A stretch of 64,000 nt of DNA from Ooceraea biroi (GCF_003672135.1 NC_039507.1:9315624-9379623); one strand, 5' to 3'. Counted from the first letter of the stretch, positions 25,491 through 40,737 are shown. Translations and numbers: made by a program. The notes: generated by a model not told the origin, from the sequence alone.

Positions 25491-28400
25491 CATAAGCATA
25501 GAGCCGTAGAACCGAGAGATACGATCTCGTGCTTGAATGTTCCGCAAAGATGTATCTCTAGTTAATGAGCAGGGGCTGCGCTGTTGACAACCGGTAACGT
25601 AAAAATAGTGGACACGTATCATCATTAAACGTGTATGTCATCGATTGTGCCTTTTTCACTCGATTTTCGCGCAGGAGCGCGCGTTAGGCATTTAAGAGTG
25701 ATTAACGGAATCGAACAATCGAATTTTGTCACAAAATTTTTCCATATATCGTGTTTCTGCAATAATATTTGACGATTTTGATATGTCGGACAATTGTCCA
25801 ACAAACTGTTACGTCAAATAATTAAATAAATACCATGCGAGACGAGTTTGTCCCGCTGCAGCAATTGTAACATTGAAATTTAATTACAACAATATGTTGC
25901 AATTCATGGGAAAATAACAGCTCTTAATTTCGTTGCTTTTACGGCGGTTGCCGATATAGGCCATGATTCGGAAAATCGTCGGAAAATAAATCCGTCGCAA
26001 GGAAATCCGTGCGAGCACAAATATGCATGTGCCAAAATTCAATATTACAGAATATTTGATCATTCCTTTTTAATTAAAATTTGACAACTATTCTCGAAAT
26101 AATACGTCTCTCGATAAAGATTAGAATAATCGGTATCCGGTTCTCTCTTTGTCTCGTTGATGCTCTTTTACGTGCCACCGTTCTTTCCCAAGGTGGCAAA
26201 ATGAAAGAAGCTACAATGCACGTAAAATTAAGCAAATAGTCGACAAAGCAAGACTAATTAGCGCGACGCCAACAACGGCATGTATGATGTCTTACACGCG
26301 GAACAGTTTCTCAGCATATGAGCAAAATAACTACTTAATGTGGTTGCCTACCTATGAGGCCGGGCACGATGGAAAAGTTAGGTACCTCAGTGAAAACAAG
26401 GCACTTCTGTCGTAAAGCCGCCTTAACAAATGCCACGTACAAAACTTTTCCTCCTCCGTCGCTAGCGGCTCCGTGTACACGGCCATTTTCCGTGAGGAAA
26501 CTTCATGTTATCTTGACTTCGCCGCTGACCCCGATACACACTGCTCGGAATCGACGCTGCCACGTCGTAAAGAATACAATTAAACTTGTAAAATTTGCTT
26601 TGGAACAATTTAACGAGCGCTCGTAACGTTAAGTATTGAAACCGACGCCGGCTTCCATCTGTGCCGCGAAACTCTGATTTTACCGGGAAAGCACTTGCGA
26701 TCGATGACGATAGAGCAAGCTACACTTATCGAGTAACCGGGAATTTATTTCATCGTTTATTTCGTTCTCTCTCCCCCTACAGCGACCGATTAATTTTCTC
26801 GGTTTGAAAATCGTAACCATATTTCCGTTTCACGGCATCCCTTGGTACATTTAATCGACGTGTGTATTTTGTTGAGATATATAAACGTGTATAAAGATAC
26901 AACGTATACGCAAATTTCTACCTTTGTGTATAAAAGTACCGATGTGCGTTACCGTTATTTGAACGATTTTACATCGTGTTTATATTGCGTATTACAGCGA
27001 CGCACCGTTGAAACAGCGGAATTGTACAATATCCAGGATGACTCAATAAAATTGTTAAAACGAACTGTGATGAATAACTAATATTTTTATGGAAATTGGC
27101 GCGCGAAATAAAACTAAAAAAGATTGTCAACGTGGTTGCAAAAATCGTGTACTAATTACATCTCCCCCATTAAAAACACACGAAGATATCAGCCGCGAAA
27201 ATATTTATTTACGAAAATACAGGAATTAATAGAATCAGGTATTTTTCGTTCGATAAATTAAATATTGCGTAACTCGCGCACGTTGAATCGATGAATCGAT
27301 ACTTTCAACCAACGACAAAATACCGTGCGTTGCACAAGTCTTTATTATCCCGTCTACGATATAAAATGCATAAAAATAGACAATGACTGCGCGGGCTCGG
27401 AATGTTGACAACGAGTGCATCGCCGGAAAGTGCACGTTGATTGATACGGCAAACATTTGTCGGCGTTCTTCAGCAGTTACGCGGCTCGTTCGGCCAGAAT
27501 GCGTCGGATTAATCTTGCCTCTGTAAGATTAATGGATGTTTAACATTTCGCGAGTGAATTTCTACCCGGCCGCACGGTGATATATTCGATTTCGCTAAAG
27601 CCGCGCCCGTCGCGCGACTCTCTCGTCCGCCGTCAAAGTTTTTTAACGAGGCGCGCGCGATGCATGGCAGCCAGTTAACCAGCCAGAATGGCGGCCGAGT
27701 TTAGCAAACTTGTCCTTAAGCAGATCGCGACGCGAACGGAATTTGCAAGCTCCACGGCGGATGAAAATTGCGGCATCAATTACCCGTTGTTGAAAATGTC
27801 CACGGCGCGAAACGAAATTTCGCGGACAGGCGCGCGGACGGGAGCGGCCCCGCCGGGATGAGCCCTGCGGTATCAATTACGCACCGTTAAAAGTGTCACG
27901 CAGTGACGAGTGACCGGATAATTGAAAAGTTTGTCCCTTAAAACGCTTGAAGCGACCCGGCCCGGTAAAATATCGTCGTGCGGGCTCGTTTGGATTGCAC
28001 ACACGGTCCGCGATTCGTCAAAATGTTAACGTGTTAACGTAACCCGAGCGTGTGTCTCGTTGTCGGCAAAAACGCGATTATAAACCGGTCAGCCGGGAAT
28101 CGCCAACGCCGATCAACTTTATTTAGATTACGGCGTCGCGTCACGAGGTGAAATGTATTAAAAAAGTTCGATGACACAGCCGGTCGATACCGCCATCACG
28201 AATTATGGACATACGGAACTGATGGTTGAATTCGTGCGCAATCCGTTCTCTTTCACGTAAACTCCGTGCACGGTCGCGTGATCGCGACTGAACGAATGAG
28301 TGGCCGGCGAGGCGATCGATCCGATCATTATTGAAAACGGATAACTTTAGTGTTCATTGTGGCGAGAACGGCAAAAAAGCCCGGACGAAGAGCGAGGGAA

Positions 28401-31400
28401 GATATGTGGCGAGAACGCGCGGTTGCGAAATTTCGACGGTGGAGATAAAACACGCCGCGCTGCTGTGAGTGGATAGAACGGATCATCGCCAAGTGCGGAA
28501 CGCATCAGGCGACCATAAAGCGCGGACGAGGCCGCGATCAGATTTGCTAATGACAAAAAGTCCCGCCAGCGCATCCATGAAATTCGTACAATATTCCGTG
28601 TCCGATGCCCTCGTTTATTGCTAACCCCGGGGGTTTATCGGCGCGATTCCGCGCGTAGTTACTGCGCGCGGATATCGCTTCGCGCGCGGTGTTTCGCTCG
28701 AGATACGCGGCCAGGCAGATTACGACTTCGAATAGCGAGACAAGTGTCATGTATATGCACGACCGATTCGACTACCGAGCGAGAGAACTCGGGGAAATGG
28801 ACGTGATACTCTGCAATTTTCCGCTGCGCCTCATCCCGTTGCTTTTTGTTAACAACTGCGATCAGATTTCTCGCGCAAAAGACCTCGTAAATGAAGCAAC
28901 GTGATCATCAACGTTAAGTGCGTCGGTGTATCAGTCGCGATTAAATGCATGCTCTTCCGTGACAGTAATTTGTTATCCACTTGAAGTTTATCACGCGAGC
29001 GACAAAGTGATATGTCGCGCTTAATTTTATTGACATGACTTAACAGGATGACAATGTTTGAGCTTATTTTTTAGTTGTATTATAATCCATATTTCTCTAA
29101 TAAATTAGTTAACAAAACTCGATGTATTTTCACGCAGATATTTAATAATTAAAAGGCAACGAATAAAATGTATATATAATAAATCTGCGTTAGGAATCGA
29201 ATTCCTAATCGCTTCAAATCGTAAAAAAGGAATTCGTGAACGAAAAAGGTAGGTCGAACTAGAACGGCCTGTACATAAAACCCCGGTAGAAATTGGAACT
29301 TCATCCTTCGGGGAAGGTAAGTAAGCCACCTCTAGGGAGTCTTTCAATACACGTAAACGTCGTATTTATCACTAACCCGTCTGATGGAGTTTATCGACGT
29401 GATTTCGTAGCGAGTTCCCAATGACGCGTGTATCGCCCTCCGCGGTTTTAGCTGAGATGGAATGGGGTGGGATAGATTAGGAGGTTAAATTAGTTCAATC
29501 AGGAGACCTACCGGCGCAACGATGTGTAATTATGCGCCGGTGCAATCACGCGTTCGCCGATTCTATACACATGCTTCTCCGCCCTCCCTTCGGATCATTA
29601 ATGTCGGAGAGCAATTTCAGCAACCGCAACTAAGCGAGGTTGAATACTCGCAATTCATTTTTGTTAGGAGGTATACAAGAGCTCCATGATTACTGAAAGC
29701 TGAATGGCAAAATTTGTGCATTTCGATACGTGATTTAAAAAAGTACAAGAAATTAGTCAATGAATGGTACCACGTAAAGGGAAAAAATATATACATCTCT
29801 CTCGTCATTTCCTCATTACATTGATTCACCTTTGCTACTTTGCAGAGGTCACATAACAACATTTTATCGTTCATCTCTTGCAGCATCTGTCTTTAATGAT
29901 TCACACGGAAAAATGCACTCGTTCACGTATTCAGCACAGAAATACTTATAAATCATAAAATAAATACCACGGAAGAATTAGATTCGTCTATTATTCGCTG
30001 TTAACCCAGTTCGCCGAGTTCATCGACACGTTACTCGATAGATTATCGACATCGTGTGTGCTTCTTCTCACGGTACTCCGCCGAGATAGACAGACGGCAG
30101 CGGAGACGTAGCCGTATTAAGGAATCGATAAGGAGTTTCAGCATGTTTGAAACGACGAGATCTTGCCAACATTTATCTCGCGTAATACTCCTCGCCTCGA
30201 AAACCCAGTAAATATTAAAGCGTATAAAACGTTTGCAAAAAGATAACTTGTCCAGATAAAAGATAACTTAAATCTTAACCAGTCTGCATTCGCAAACTTT
30301 AAAAAAATCATCTGCTCAAAAAAGAAGAAAAAGACGAAACATTTTATTATTATTGCAATCGTTGACTTGTGCCAAACAATTTTGATACGTTATGATGCAT
30401 GTTTGTGATTTCATACTTTCATTTTAATTATGCAATTAATATATTATTGATACTTTATTATTGTTGCATTAACGTAATATTGTATATTATATTTTGCAAA
30501 CATTAAGTCCTGTCCATTAAAGCGAGGAAGAAACTATAAATAAATAAGCATTCTACTATTACTCTGATATTGTTGGTATTCTGTTAATATTTTAATACGT
30601 TCAATTTGCGCTTGACATATCCAATAATGCCCGCAATTTTTATATAGGTATGATATTATTACACTTTTACGTCACTAATTTCAATACAGTATAAATACAA
30701 AATCATAATAGACCTATTAATATTAGTTGTTTCCTGAAAATAAAAATAAAAATAATCAGATATATAAATATATCAAATATATTAAATATAAATATTTTTA
30801 ACATATGCATATCATCTGTCGTCGACTTTTTGCTGCTATATTCGAATCGATATGATTGCATCATTTATACTCGTCTGAGAACAATATTCCGAGAACAATC
30901 ACCGTACATTTCAAAGATCATAAGGATCAAATCATCATGCGATACTACAAATCATAATGATCATCACCACCGAATATCGAAGAAACCCACGATTTCGGGA
31001 TTCTCACGAATACCAGGGACAATGAGGGCCGACGTTATGAGACCTGGTAAACATTTATCTTACATACAATATGGTCCATAGGTACTTCATTGTCCGAAAC
31101 TGATTACCGTGCTATAATGCACACGTCTGTCTCCGAACACTAGCACTAGCTACTACGCTAACAGCACCGGCGAGAGCAAATGTTTGCCGAGTGTGTTGTG
31201 CCTTATGAACACGGATTTCGGGTGGTAACCCGGTCAGCCGTGTCGTAACGAATTCCAGCCGGTCGCGCACGGCCGACCCGCCCGGTGCAACGATGCGATC
31301 GCTATTATCGCGAGACATTACCGCCCCGAATGAGACACATACTCGAATTTCATTTGCGACGGGCGATCCGAAATTGTGGTAATTAAAATTTCGTTGCTGC

Positions 31401-34303
31401 ACGCGGTAGAAGCGCGCGCGCTCGCCACAATTGTCGGAGACTGAGATCCGGCGACGGTCATTCGCCGATTCGCTTGCTCACCCTGTAATTGCATTGATGA
31501 AACACGCACGAACACGATGCACGGCTTATAATTTATCGATCGCGAGATACGCGCGTAATGCGGCGCCAATAGCAAAATAATTGCACATTGTTCACGAGTA
31601 CTAATGGGCGGCTAAATATGAACTTATCACATCCGGAGGTCTCGACCCGTTACATGTATTCGCGTAATGGTTTTGAGCATTCACATCTCGCGCGGCCGAT
31701 CCCGGGATTCAATGCCGTCATGTTACAATTTGCATGGATATGCAACGTGACTAAGATATTTTAATAAGCATCGTTTTCATGTAAATAAAGATAGGCAGGT
31801 GTAATGTTTAATTCGCGGCCTTTTGCATTATTAAACGCACACTCTCGGCTTTTGAGAACGTAACAAAAGAAGAACGAATAATGAAAGAATTCCAAAAGTA
31901 AAGCATGCATTTCTCGGATAAATCCGTTGCTCAAAGAACTCCGGTAGAGTACAGAGCAATTTCAAATACTTCCAGGATATTAAACGCATGTATGAATGAA
32001 CTAGTTAAATGAAATCAGCAGTATTGCTTTTGTTTGTATACCTTTCGTACCAATTAACACGGAAATTAATTAGGTCGAGATGGTGGCGAACAATACAGGA
32101 ACATAATTTTTCCGATAAAAATAATTAACTACGAAATATCTCTACTATATTACCCGCGAGAATTTTCATTGGGTGGTTCCTACGTGTGCTTTTGGCGTGT
32201 GTTACTCGGGTGTGATGGCTGAATTGCGAGGACAATTCTACTCAGCGGTTTTAACACGCTCGTAGAACTCCATTAACGACGGCGAACGTCGATCCCGGGA
32301 CTTCATCCGCCGCGTGTCGTCCCAGATCCACCGGAACGACAAGTGGGACGACACGTCTCTGTTCGAGCATTCGCGGCACTCGATGCTTTGTTCGCGCTTT
32401 GTTCCTTCTGAACAGTGCGTACTACTCCCGATTCCATCGTGGTAAGCTCCGAGTGCACCTGCCGCCGATATACCATCTCGCCGGTGCAATTCGCGCTGAC
32501 CACACGCATAAGATGTTGCCCGAAACGGCATTTGCGGATCTAATAAATGGAGCGAACGTAAAGGACGTGCACAAGCGTAAAGGAGAAGAGTTCTGAAAGC
32601 CAAACGGAACGAAAGTACCGCTGATGCAAGAAGTATCGAATGGCTTTCGCAAACGATGATAAGCAAAACTGTATGTGAATTGAAAAATACAAACTGTGTT
32701 ACACTGAATATAATAAATGCTACAATGTATTGTATAATTATACCATTACATACATGCATTTGTTAATAAATAATGTGACTTAATTAAATATTAATAATAT
32801 GATGAATATATGGATAGCTATACGTGTATGTGATTGTATGAAGAATTTATTCCACGTGTTTTAGAATAGACGTTTATGGGACATCCCTTATTCTGAGTAG
32901 CTCCTAGCATACGCCGTTGACGTTCACGGATTAGTCCCAGGATCACCCTGTACATCGCGCCAGCGGTATGAAGAAAGAGAGAGGCAGAGACAGGAAGCTC
33001 GTAACGGAGTTGCCGTGCAGGGAGTCGGCCCACCTTCCTCTTCCGCTAGAGAGGAGATGGATATGGGAATGGGCGTAAAAGGACGCGCAGGAGGAGGAGA
33101 AAAGGAACGAGAATCTCAGGGTAATGGCGGCATAGAAATCAGTGGCAGAAATGGCTCGGCTTATTTCTCTGGAGGATATACGCCACCAATATATACTGAC
33201 AGTGAGAGAGAGAAGGAGAGAGAGAAAGGAGTGATGAAGAGACTGGTGGTGCGGAGGGTGTTCGCGCGCAAGCGACGGGGACGAGGGAGGCGTTTCGGCC
33301 TGCTGCCGAAAACAAATTGGGAAGCTTTGAAAATTGCATAGCCTTTGTCAAATCTTCCTTCATTGCTTCTTTTTTTCTTTCCCATTTTTCTTTGCAGCGC
33401 ACTTTCGGGTCTCTACACTGTGCTGGGCTCTTTTCCCTACAGCGTGTTTGTTGCTACCTCGTTTATCTCATAATAATACCCCCGGCAATTAGTTGCGTGG
33501 CATACCCGGCGCCCGCCACCAGGCGCGCCTCGCGCTCGTATTTTATTCTGATAGTAAATAGTTCGCCGGGACTTTGCCCGTTTCTTCCACTCCCATTGCG
33601 TTCCCGTTCTTTATCTCGCGCGATCTAATGGCACCCGCGTCCACCCTTTATTACCGCTCCTGATTGATATTAATACTTCGCGTAATTAATCGCGCAACTT
33701 TGCCTCGTCTTAATGTGCCGATATTGTTTTCTCTCCAGGACACAATGGCCGGATATGATAAATAGTTTCATGAATAATTATATTGTCACCGATTCGATTT
33801 GATGGATAAATGTAATTTGCGAAACATTTTTCTTATAAAATCTTGATTCAAGATCAAGAGTGATATCTGTCTCTTGATGATATAGAAAAAAAATAATAGT
33901 GAAAATATGAAGTTACCAATATTTTAGTCATTAATATTGGAATCCTTTTGTTCCGCATTCTCTATTCTAAAATATTCTTTTGAAAGTAGAAGGAAGAAGA
34001 AAAACAAATTTGTATTCGAGCGATTCCTTTTTCCCCTCTCAATTTCCTTGCTTCAGCAACAGTGCCACTCATTTAGATTTCTCCGCCAATAATCCTTGAA
34101 TTATCTCAAGCCGCGTATCTTGTTTCAGGTTCGATCGTAACTCAATTCTTGAAAATAATAAATAGTTCTGTTCTCTTGAAGCCCTTCACGAGAGAGTTCT
34201 ACGTTATTTTCCTTCGGTTGCCCTGGGTGCTTCACATCGCAGGCGTCGACACTCGTTGCGACTACCTCGACGCTCGATGCGAGATGAATCAGCAGTTGAG
34301 TTC
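25491..34303. other. 8.8-kb stretch without a recognised gene
   Basis: AT-rich and CpG-rich blocks alternate, the CpG-rich ones at about 27480-28900 and 31100-31600. A purine-rich low-complexity tract at 33050-33260 yields an open frame (33015-33341) made mostly of Gly, Glu, Arg and Lys. The minus frame 32238-32759 (173 codons) overlaps three others and is unrecognisable. Nothing else could be supported. Confidence 0.4.
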
Positions 34304-34344
34304 GAGAAACCCGAAGGAAACCACGGACTTCCTCCGGGTTTCTC
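34304..34344. repeat. Strong short hairpin
   Basis: gagaaacccgaaggaa and ttcctccgggtttctc form 16-bp arms with one mismatch around a 9-base loop. Such a foldback could be a transcript hairpin, a tiny inverted duplication or the relic of a foldback element. No target-site duplication was found. Confidence 0.6.
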
Positions 34345-35519
34345 AACGCAGGTTACTTTCGTACAACTCTCAGTTGCTTCCTGTGTTTGTTTATATCCCA
34401 GGAAACAAAATATTGCGTTTGTTGAAGTTGCGAGCTCCCGAATTTAAGCCAGAATTTTTCGTCTAACTCTAACAATTGTGAAGGTAATCTTATAAAAGCA
34501 TGCGCTTTTAGTTTCTACGTTTCTATGTAGGAATGTTAATTCTCTCTAAAATGTCTCTTATACTATATATTTTGTTTCATAATATTTCACGAATCTGTTT
34601 ACTCAATAATAAATTAAAATCTCGCAAAGACTAATAATTTATTAGACTATCAGGATTTTTAAATTGTTCTCGTATTTAAATATCATCAATTTACATACAC
34701 ACAGAAAAAATTCCAAATTCTTTAAACTCAAACTCGACTTTAAACTGGATTTTAAATTGATGAGAATTTATAGAGATGCTCTACATAAAGATAATAGCAG
34801 AAAATATATCTTGATAGCTAATCTATTGAACCAAACATTATACATGGTACCGCGTATAGTTTTAAGAAGAACCGTTGTGTTAATTATCACAGAAAATGGT
34901 GACCTTTAAGAAGACAGGAAACAAACCGTTTAAGAGAACATCGTACCATGTCATAACTAGACTTCCGGGAATCAAAACTACCTAACCCTTTAGTAGACCA
35001 TGGTAAACTTTCTTCCCACGAACTTCTGCAATTTATTAAGGTACGGGAAAAGGAGGAGCATCGGGATTTGGCGATCGGCCAGAGCTGAAGGAGTAAAAAG
35101 ATCGCCAGTGCTGGATTAGAAGTTCGACCCCGGAATGTTTAAGCATTTTTTTAAAATACTATCTACTAGTTCGTTAATCGAAAATGGCGCTGTGGCTTAA
35201 CGTGCGAAGAATCACAATGCAACATGCAAGCGTCTTAAGCAAGGTATTTTCGTATTATCTTCTCGTTCTTGTATTATTTTCTGCTTGTTATTCCTTTGAC
35301 CGATTTGGAATTAAACTTTCTATTATGAAAAGATTGAAGTTTTATGGAATTTAAATTATGAATGAATAGAAATGTATATATGTATAGATTTCCCAGAATA
35401 ATATTTCAAACGGAAATTATGTAATTAAATAAGTATTTTTACATTTGCAAATATTACAAAATTTATGAATCATGTAATTTGTCTAGTTATAAAATGATTA
35501 TCTTTAATCATGGATTTAC

Positions 35520-35565
35520 GCGAGATTTAATAGAACGAAAAGTAAATTGATTCTGTGCAAAGTAA
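35520..35565 (+). repeat. 46-bp direct repeat, copy 1
   Basis: The block starting gcgagatttaatagaacgaa is repeated at 38072-38117 with two substitutions in 46 bases. The flanks do not align well, so this is a short isolated block and not part of a long duplication. Confidence 0.75.
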
Positions 35566-35812
35566 AAATAAATAATGAAACCTTACATCTCATTTAATTT
35601 TAATTGGATTTTCATTTTAAAGAGTCTTACTTCTAAATGTTTATTAAAAAGATATTTATAATAAAATTGTTAAGTGAAAAGTTAAACAAGTAAAAACTTA
35701 AAAACTTATGAAAAAACCAACCAATAAATGTCTCTTTCATTAAAATTTCGCTTCAGATTAATCCAAGGAATTGTAAAGACAGAAAGTAATAAGAAATGAT
35801 ATATTATAAATG

Positions 35813-35850
35813 AAAGGGAGAGAGAGAAAGAGATAAAGGGAAAGAGAGAG
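35813..35850. repeat. Imperfect GA-rich tract
   Basis: A purine run of gaaaggga, gagaga and aaaga units on the plus strand. It is low-complexity only. Confidence 0.7.
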
Positions 35851-38071
35851 AATATTGTTTCGAAATAATAATATCTATATTTGAGAAATAATGTAATTTC
35901 TCTTACATTGCCCAAACATTTTCAATTTATTGAATTTGTATTATATCAGAATTATCATTTCTTAGTTGTTTCGGTATACAAAAACATTGATTTCATCGTT
36001 TAACTTAATAATAGTCGCTAAATAAAGACGCAGAAACATGGCAAATTTCGCATAAATCAGCAACTGTGTAGATTTCGTGGAACGCGTGAATAATTGAACG
36101 TGAGATATTGATAATTTTCTAGTATAGCATGCCGGAACACACTGCGCATCTTCGTGGCGAACTCACTCGACGTGCAGCGGGATGCGGTGGGCATATCCAC
36201 CCGGAACAGGTCGGAGAGAATACCATAGCAGGAAGTAGAATGGGGATTACGAAGAGCTGAATATTTCATTACGGAGCCTGCATGGAAACTTGTGGAATGA
36301 TAATACTTTATCAGGACAAGCCCGCCTGCGGTCTTCCTACCCTACTATCCAGCTCCTTCCTTCCTCCTCCCCACAGGGCAGAAGGATTATTCTTAACGGG
36401 AAAGAGAATATTTTGCACTTTCCAGCACAGAGCCACTCCCGTGACCGCAATAATGAGTATAATGAAAATGGCGTATTTAATAGCTCGGCCTATTTCCATA
36501 CGTTGCTAAAGCTGCATATTTATCGGTATCATTGATATGGAGTCGGAAATAAAAATTAAAGCTTTGTAACGTTATATTAAAAATTTTAATGCATTGCCTG
36601 TCGTTTAATATATTTAACGCTAGCTAATATGCAGCACAGCTGTTTGCTCCAATTTTTAAAATAAACGCACTTCCAATTTTCTTAGTTACATAAAAAAAAG
36701 TTACATAAAAATACACGAGTTTCATTTGAAGTTTCATGTTATATTATTTGCACAAATGCCTCAATGTATACCTCACGGAAATTAATTCCTCTTTTATTTT
36801 CCCTCTTACGTAAATTCGATTTAGCTGACAAAATTGGATATTATAGGTTTGAAATTTAATGCTGTTTAATTCAAGCCACGAATTAAATTACTCTGAACCA
36901 ACACCTGCTCGTAGAATACCTGACCACGATCTTTAATTAGATAAATACATCGAAAATTCTTTCGCGGTTCTGCAGAACGATTGAATACTTTAACCCTAAT
37001 CTTCGGACGATTCAATCTACCGGCGCAAACTCGCAAGCTACGCCAAATCAATGCCGAGTTTTCCGGATTTCCATCCTCCCTTTCCGACATAAGCTCGTGT
37101 GCGCGCACCTCGTGCAAACACAAGATCTTCCCGTTCTTCGTTAGCATAGAAAATACTTCCGACCGATACGAATGGCGCGCGCGACCGAACCCTGAATTAA
37201 TGACGCGACCCCCCGCGGGAACGATACTCGTCCGTACACTATTCCCCATATCCTTACGCCCGACGATGCTGCGGTCTAAGAGCAAAAGAAAAAGAAAAAA
37301 GAGCAGAGAGAAAAAATGGAAGGGAACGTCTCCCGATGCGAGGCGGATTGCTCTCCGAGATGGAATTGCTCGACGGAGACCCTCGCGCGCAATAACCGGC
37401 GGCTCCTTCTTTTTTGCGCCGTCCGGTCAGGCGAGCCGCACTCCGAGCTCGTTGCTTTTGATAACTTTATCCGACACGGTTGGCCGTACGTACCGTACCA
37501 TCCTCTCCACCGGTGGCACGTATCGTTCTGTCACGATTTATCATTGATCCTCGTATATAGCGTATACTCCGCCAAGTCTGCCGCCAATACACGGGAGACA
37601 CGTGCGCAACGTGGGCGAAACCGGGCGAACTTTCTCCACCGGATCGCGAACTGCCGTGCGCGCGAGCGCGAATTTACCGAAACCTGCTCGTAACTCGAAC
37701 ATACTCATCCAATTGTTCGAAATTATTTTCCACGACGTACAAGAGCCGGCACGTAGATGTGGCGCGCACGAAACTGATATCAATTCGAAATGCAGCGTGG
37801 ACGTGTCTTAAGCCTGCCATGAGTATTTCGATTTCTTTTTGATGTACGATATTCATTTACTATGATGAATCAAGAGAAACGTAAGAACAGATTTTTACTA
37901 ATTGTGATGTAATATCAATACGAGAGAAGTAACTCAAAAAGAGAGAGAGAAATGGGATCAAATTTGTTGAAAGCTAAATTAAATCCTACATTAAAAACAA
38001 TTAAATTTTATTATACTCTATTTTTTTCCTCATATATAATCGATATCTCTTTTCCGTGGATAACATTTGAT

Positions 38072-38117
38072 GCGAGATTTAATAGAACGAAAAGTAAGTT
38101 GATTCTGTGCAAGGTAA
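38072..38117 (+). repeat. 46-bp direct repeat, copy 2
   Basis: Second copy of 35520-35565, same orientation, 2552 bp downstream. The two differences are both A/G changes. Confidence 0.75.
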
Positions 38118-40737
38118 TTTATCAAATAAAATATAAAAATGTAAAAATAGATTAATTTGTGTAACGTAGTGAAGAAGGAAATATTGTATTAATGAAACAA
38201 TGACAGAAATAAAAATACTCAAGTTTGTTTCTGCGATCGTGGAAAAGTATCGCACTTAGCTATGCGATTATATTATAATGCAAATGTCTAAAAATATTAC
38301 CATGATACTTGCAAATTTTACGTAACTGTAAAAATATTTACATGCCGGTGACGTGTTATTAAAATGATGCGAAGGAGAATCAATAAATCTAAAGAAAAAT
38401 GTTCCTTTCATCGTGGCTTTGAACGTATTAAGCACTCAGCAGCAACGTAGATACGTCTGTTTTCAAACGCGTGTCCATTTTGTTGCGAGCGGCTCCGACG
38501 AAACGGATAGCCGGTTTACGTGCTCCGTGAAAGTCACGGGGTTTGCACTTCCTTGCGATTTGCAAACTTGAATGGAAGTGCTCGATCCTCACCCGCGTCT
38601 CGCGCTCAAGAAATACGCTAAGAGACGGCTCGGGCGCGCGTTAGTTGTATTACATATTATCCGCGACCAACGCGCGCCCGCGAGAAAGCGACAAAGTGGA
38701 AGTTTCGACATCCTACAGGTTGGTTCTGCGCGGGAATACAGAAAAGGTTTTAGGGCCGGATTAAAGGATTGCGTCGCCGCCGCAACGGCCATGGCGGATT
38801 GGCGAGCTCTTGAAGGGAGACGAATGAAGGTGCGGACCACTCGGGCTGTATGTCTTTGCTACGTATAGCGGCGAGTCATTTGAAACACGGAACGCCACTT
38901 ACCCCTGTAGTAGCTTCCATCTTGTAAAATGTATGTACCGGCTGCGGTCGAAATGGCAGTGCAACTTCGCTCGCAGGATGACTCTCCGTGGAAAAACAAG
39001 TCGAGAAACCAAAATCTCGGAAACGAGCAAGCGCGTTAAAGTACATTGACTGATTGCCTAATTACGTGCATTCATGTGCCAAGTATTTAATTGTGTAAAT
39101 ATATAAAAATATATATTGTGCGAAAAACTTGCTTTCATGAGTTTAATCAATTTTATTTAGTCTATTAAAAAATGACAAATCTTCAACAATGATGAATCAA
39201 GATTTTACTAGATGAGAATAGTTTTAATGCAAAAAGAGAACGTTGGTTTTATATTTTTATGCCTCATTTAAATTGCGCGTTTAATTTTGTACTCTGTCAT
39301 TTTTTTGTTTATTCGATCGCATAAAATTGTTTCGCGCGTATGATTGTATCGCGGTATTCGCGGCAGCACACGTTGCTTACACGCGTGAATCCGATTATAA
39401 TAGGCGATACTATGTAATATAGGCTCCATATTCACTCTGTTACACCAGCCTTGTCGTGCAAAACAGATCCTGTTATTGCGAGTTATAAAAAGAGAGTAAC
39501 TATGAAACTACAATTCGAAAGCGAAACCTCGAAAATGGCGAACACTGGCGCTTCGTCAAAAGGAGATCTGATATCGTTTAACTGATATCGTTTTTTCTTT
39601 TCGTGGATTTCACCTTTTGCTACTAATTGAAAGGTGACCTAATTGTCGTCTGTCATTTACCATACTATATCACTCATAAATGAGGCGATGAACTCGAAAC
39701 TCTAAAAATGGAAGTAAAATATAATCTTATAAAAATACCTAAATTGTGTAAAAACTGCTCTTTTCCTGAGAAACTAATAGCTTACTAAATGCGATACGCG
39801 TCATAAAAATACATCATGAAATTCTATAATAAACTAATGATATATCCTATAAAAAATCTAGATGTAGTTCTTTTAGAGTCGAACTTGAATAGATTTCCAC
39901 TCGATTTCACTCAATGAAATATTTGTTTGCAGTTATTGCGCATGCTGCATTTAAAACATTAAATAAAAGTGATAAAAATGGAGCATTGAACCGTTTTGTT
40001 TCGTTATCTTGTCATGTTTGCTCGTACGACACGTACTCGTCAAATAAAAACAGAGTTTAAAATAATTTTTCGACTTTTCATTTTGACAGATTATAATTTC
40101 CGCGAGTTTGGTATCACATGACAGATTTGTTTGTCATGTTTGCAAAATATCGCGGTTATTGCTGACACGTGAAAAATATTTTGACATTTTATATAAAGAG
40201 AATACATCATCTATCTATCTATTCTTTTTTACCCCAATGCGGCGAATCTATTAAATTGTCAAACTTTTTTTATTAGATCTCCATTCTTTGTTCTCAGCAA
40301 TCTAAAAATTGCACATACTTTGAAGATTTTCTTAATCGTGCGATAACATGAACATGGACATAAGTCATTCGTCGCAAACATTATTAACGATATCATTAAT
40401 AGTGTGAAAAAGAGTTTATATATTATATTAAATATCTATTCAAATACGATATATTAGTTGTTTATAGATTAGAATTGTGATTAATGATAAATAAAACTTT
40501 CACGTGTGTATGCACGCAAAAATACATTAGAGATAGAAAGAAAAAAAAAATTGGTTATTCGTTCTGCGTAATAGTCGACACGAACATAGAACAAGCTTTG
40601 TGCAAATATTTTTTTTATATAATGTTACATATTCATATAATTACAAATAACAATACTATGAGAAAATTTTAAGATAACTTGTGACAGTACACTGAAAACA
40701 TAATATGGATTACAAGATGTTATAATTTCTGAAACTT

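Noticed and set aside
33015..33341. Gly/Glu/Arg-rich frame (108 codons)
   Set aside because: Purine-rich low-complexity DNA; the composition alone explains it.
35080..35135. gttcgacccc resembling a tRNA B-box
   Set aside because: No matching A-box at the right distance and no acceptor stem could be found, so no tRNA is called.
36057..36269. Possible exon around 36135-36240 on either strand
   Set aside because: Both strands give protein-like stretches, so the appearance is not informative; no convincing splice sites.
36981..37547. 188-codon plus-strand frame
   Set aside because: The Lys/Arg low-complexity core comes from an A/G-rich run; frames on the other strand are equally open.
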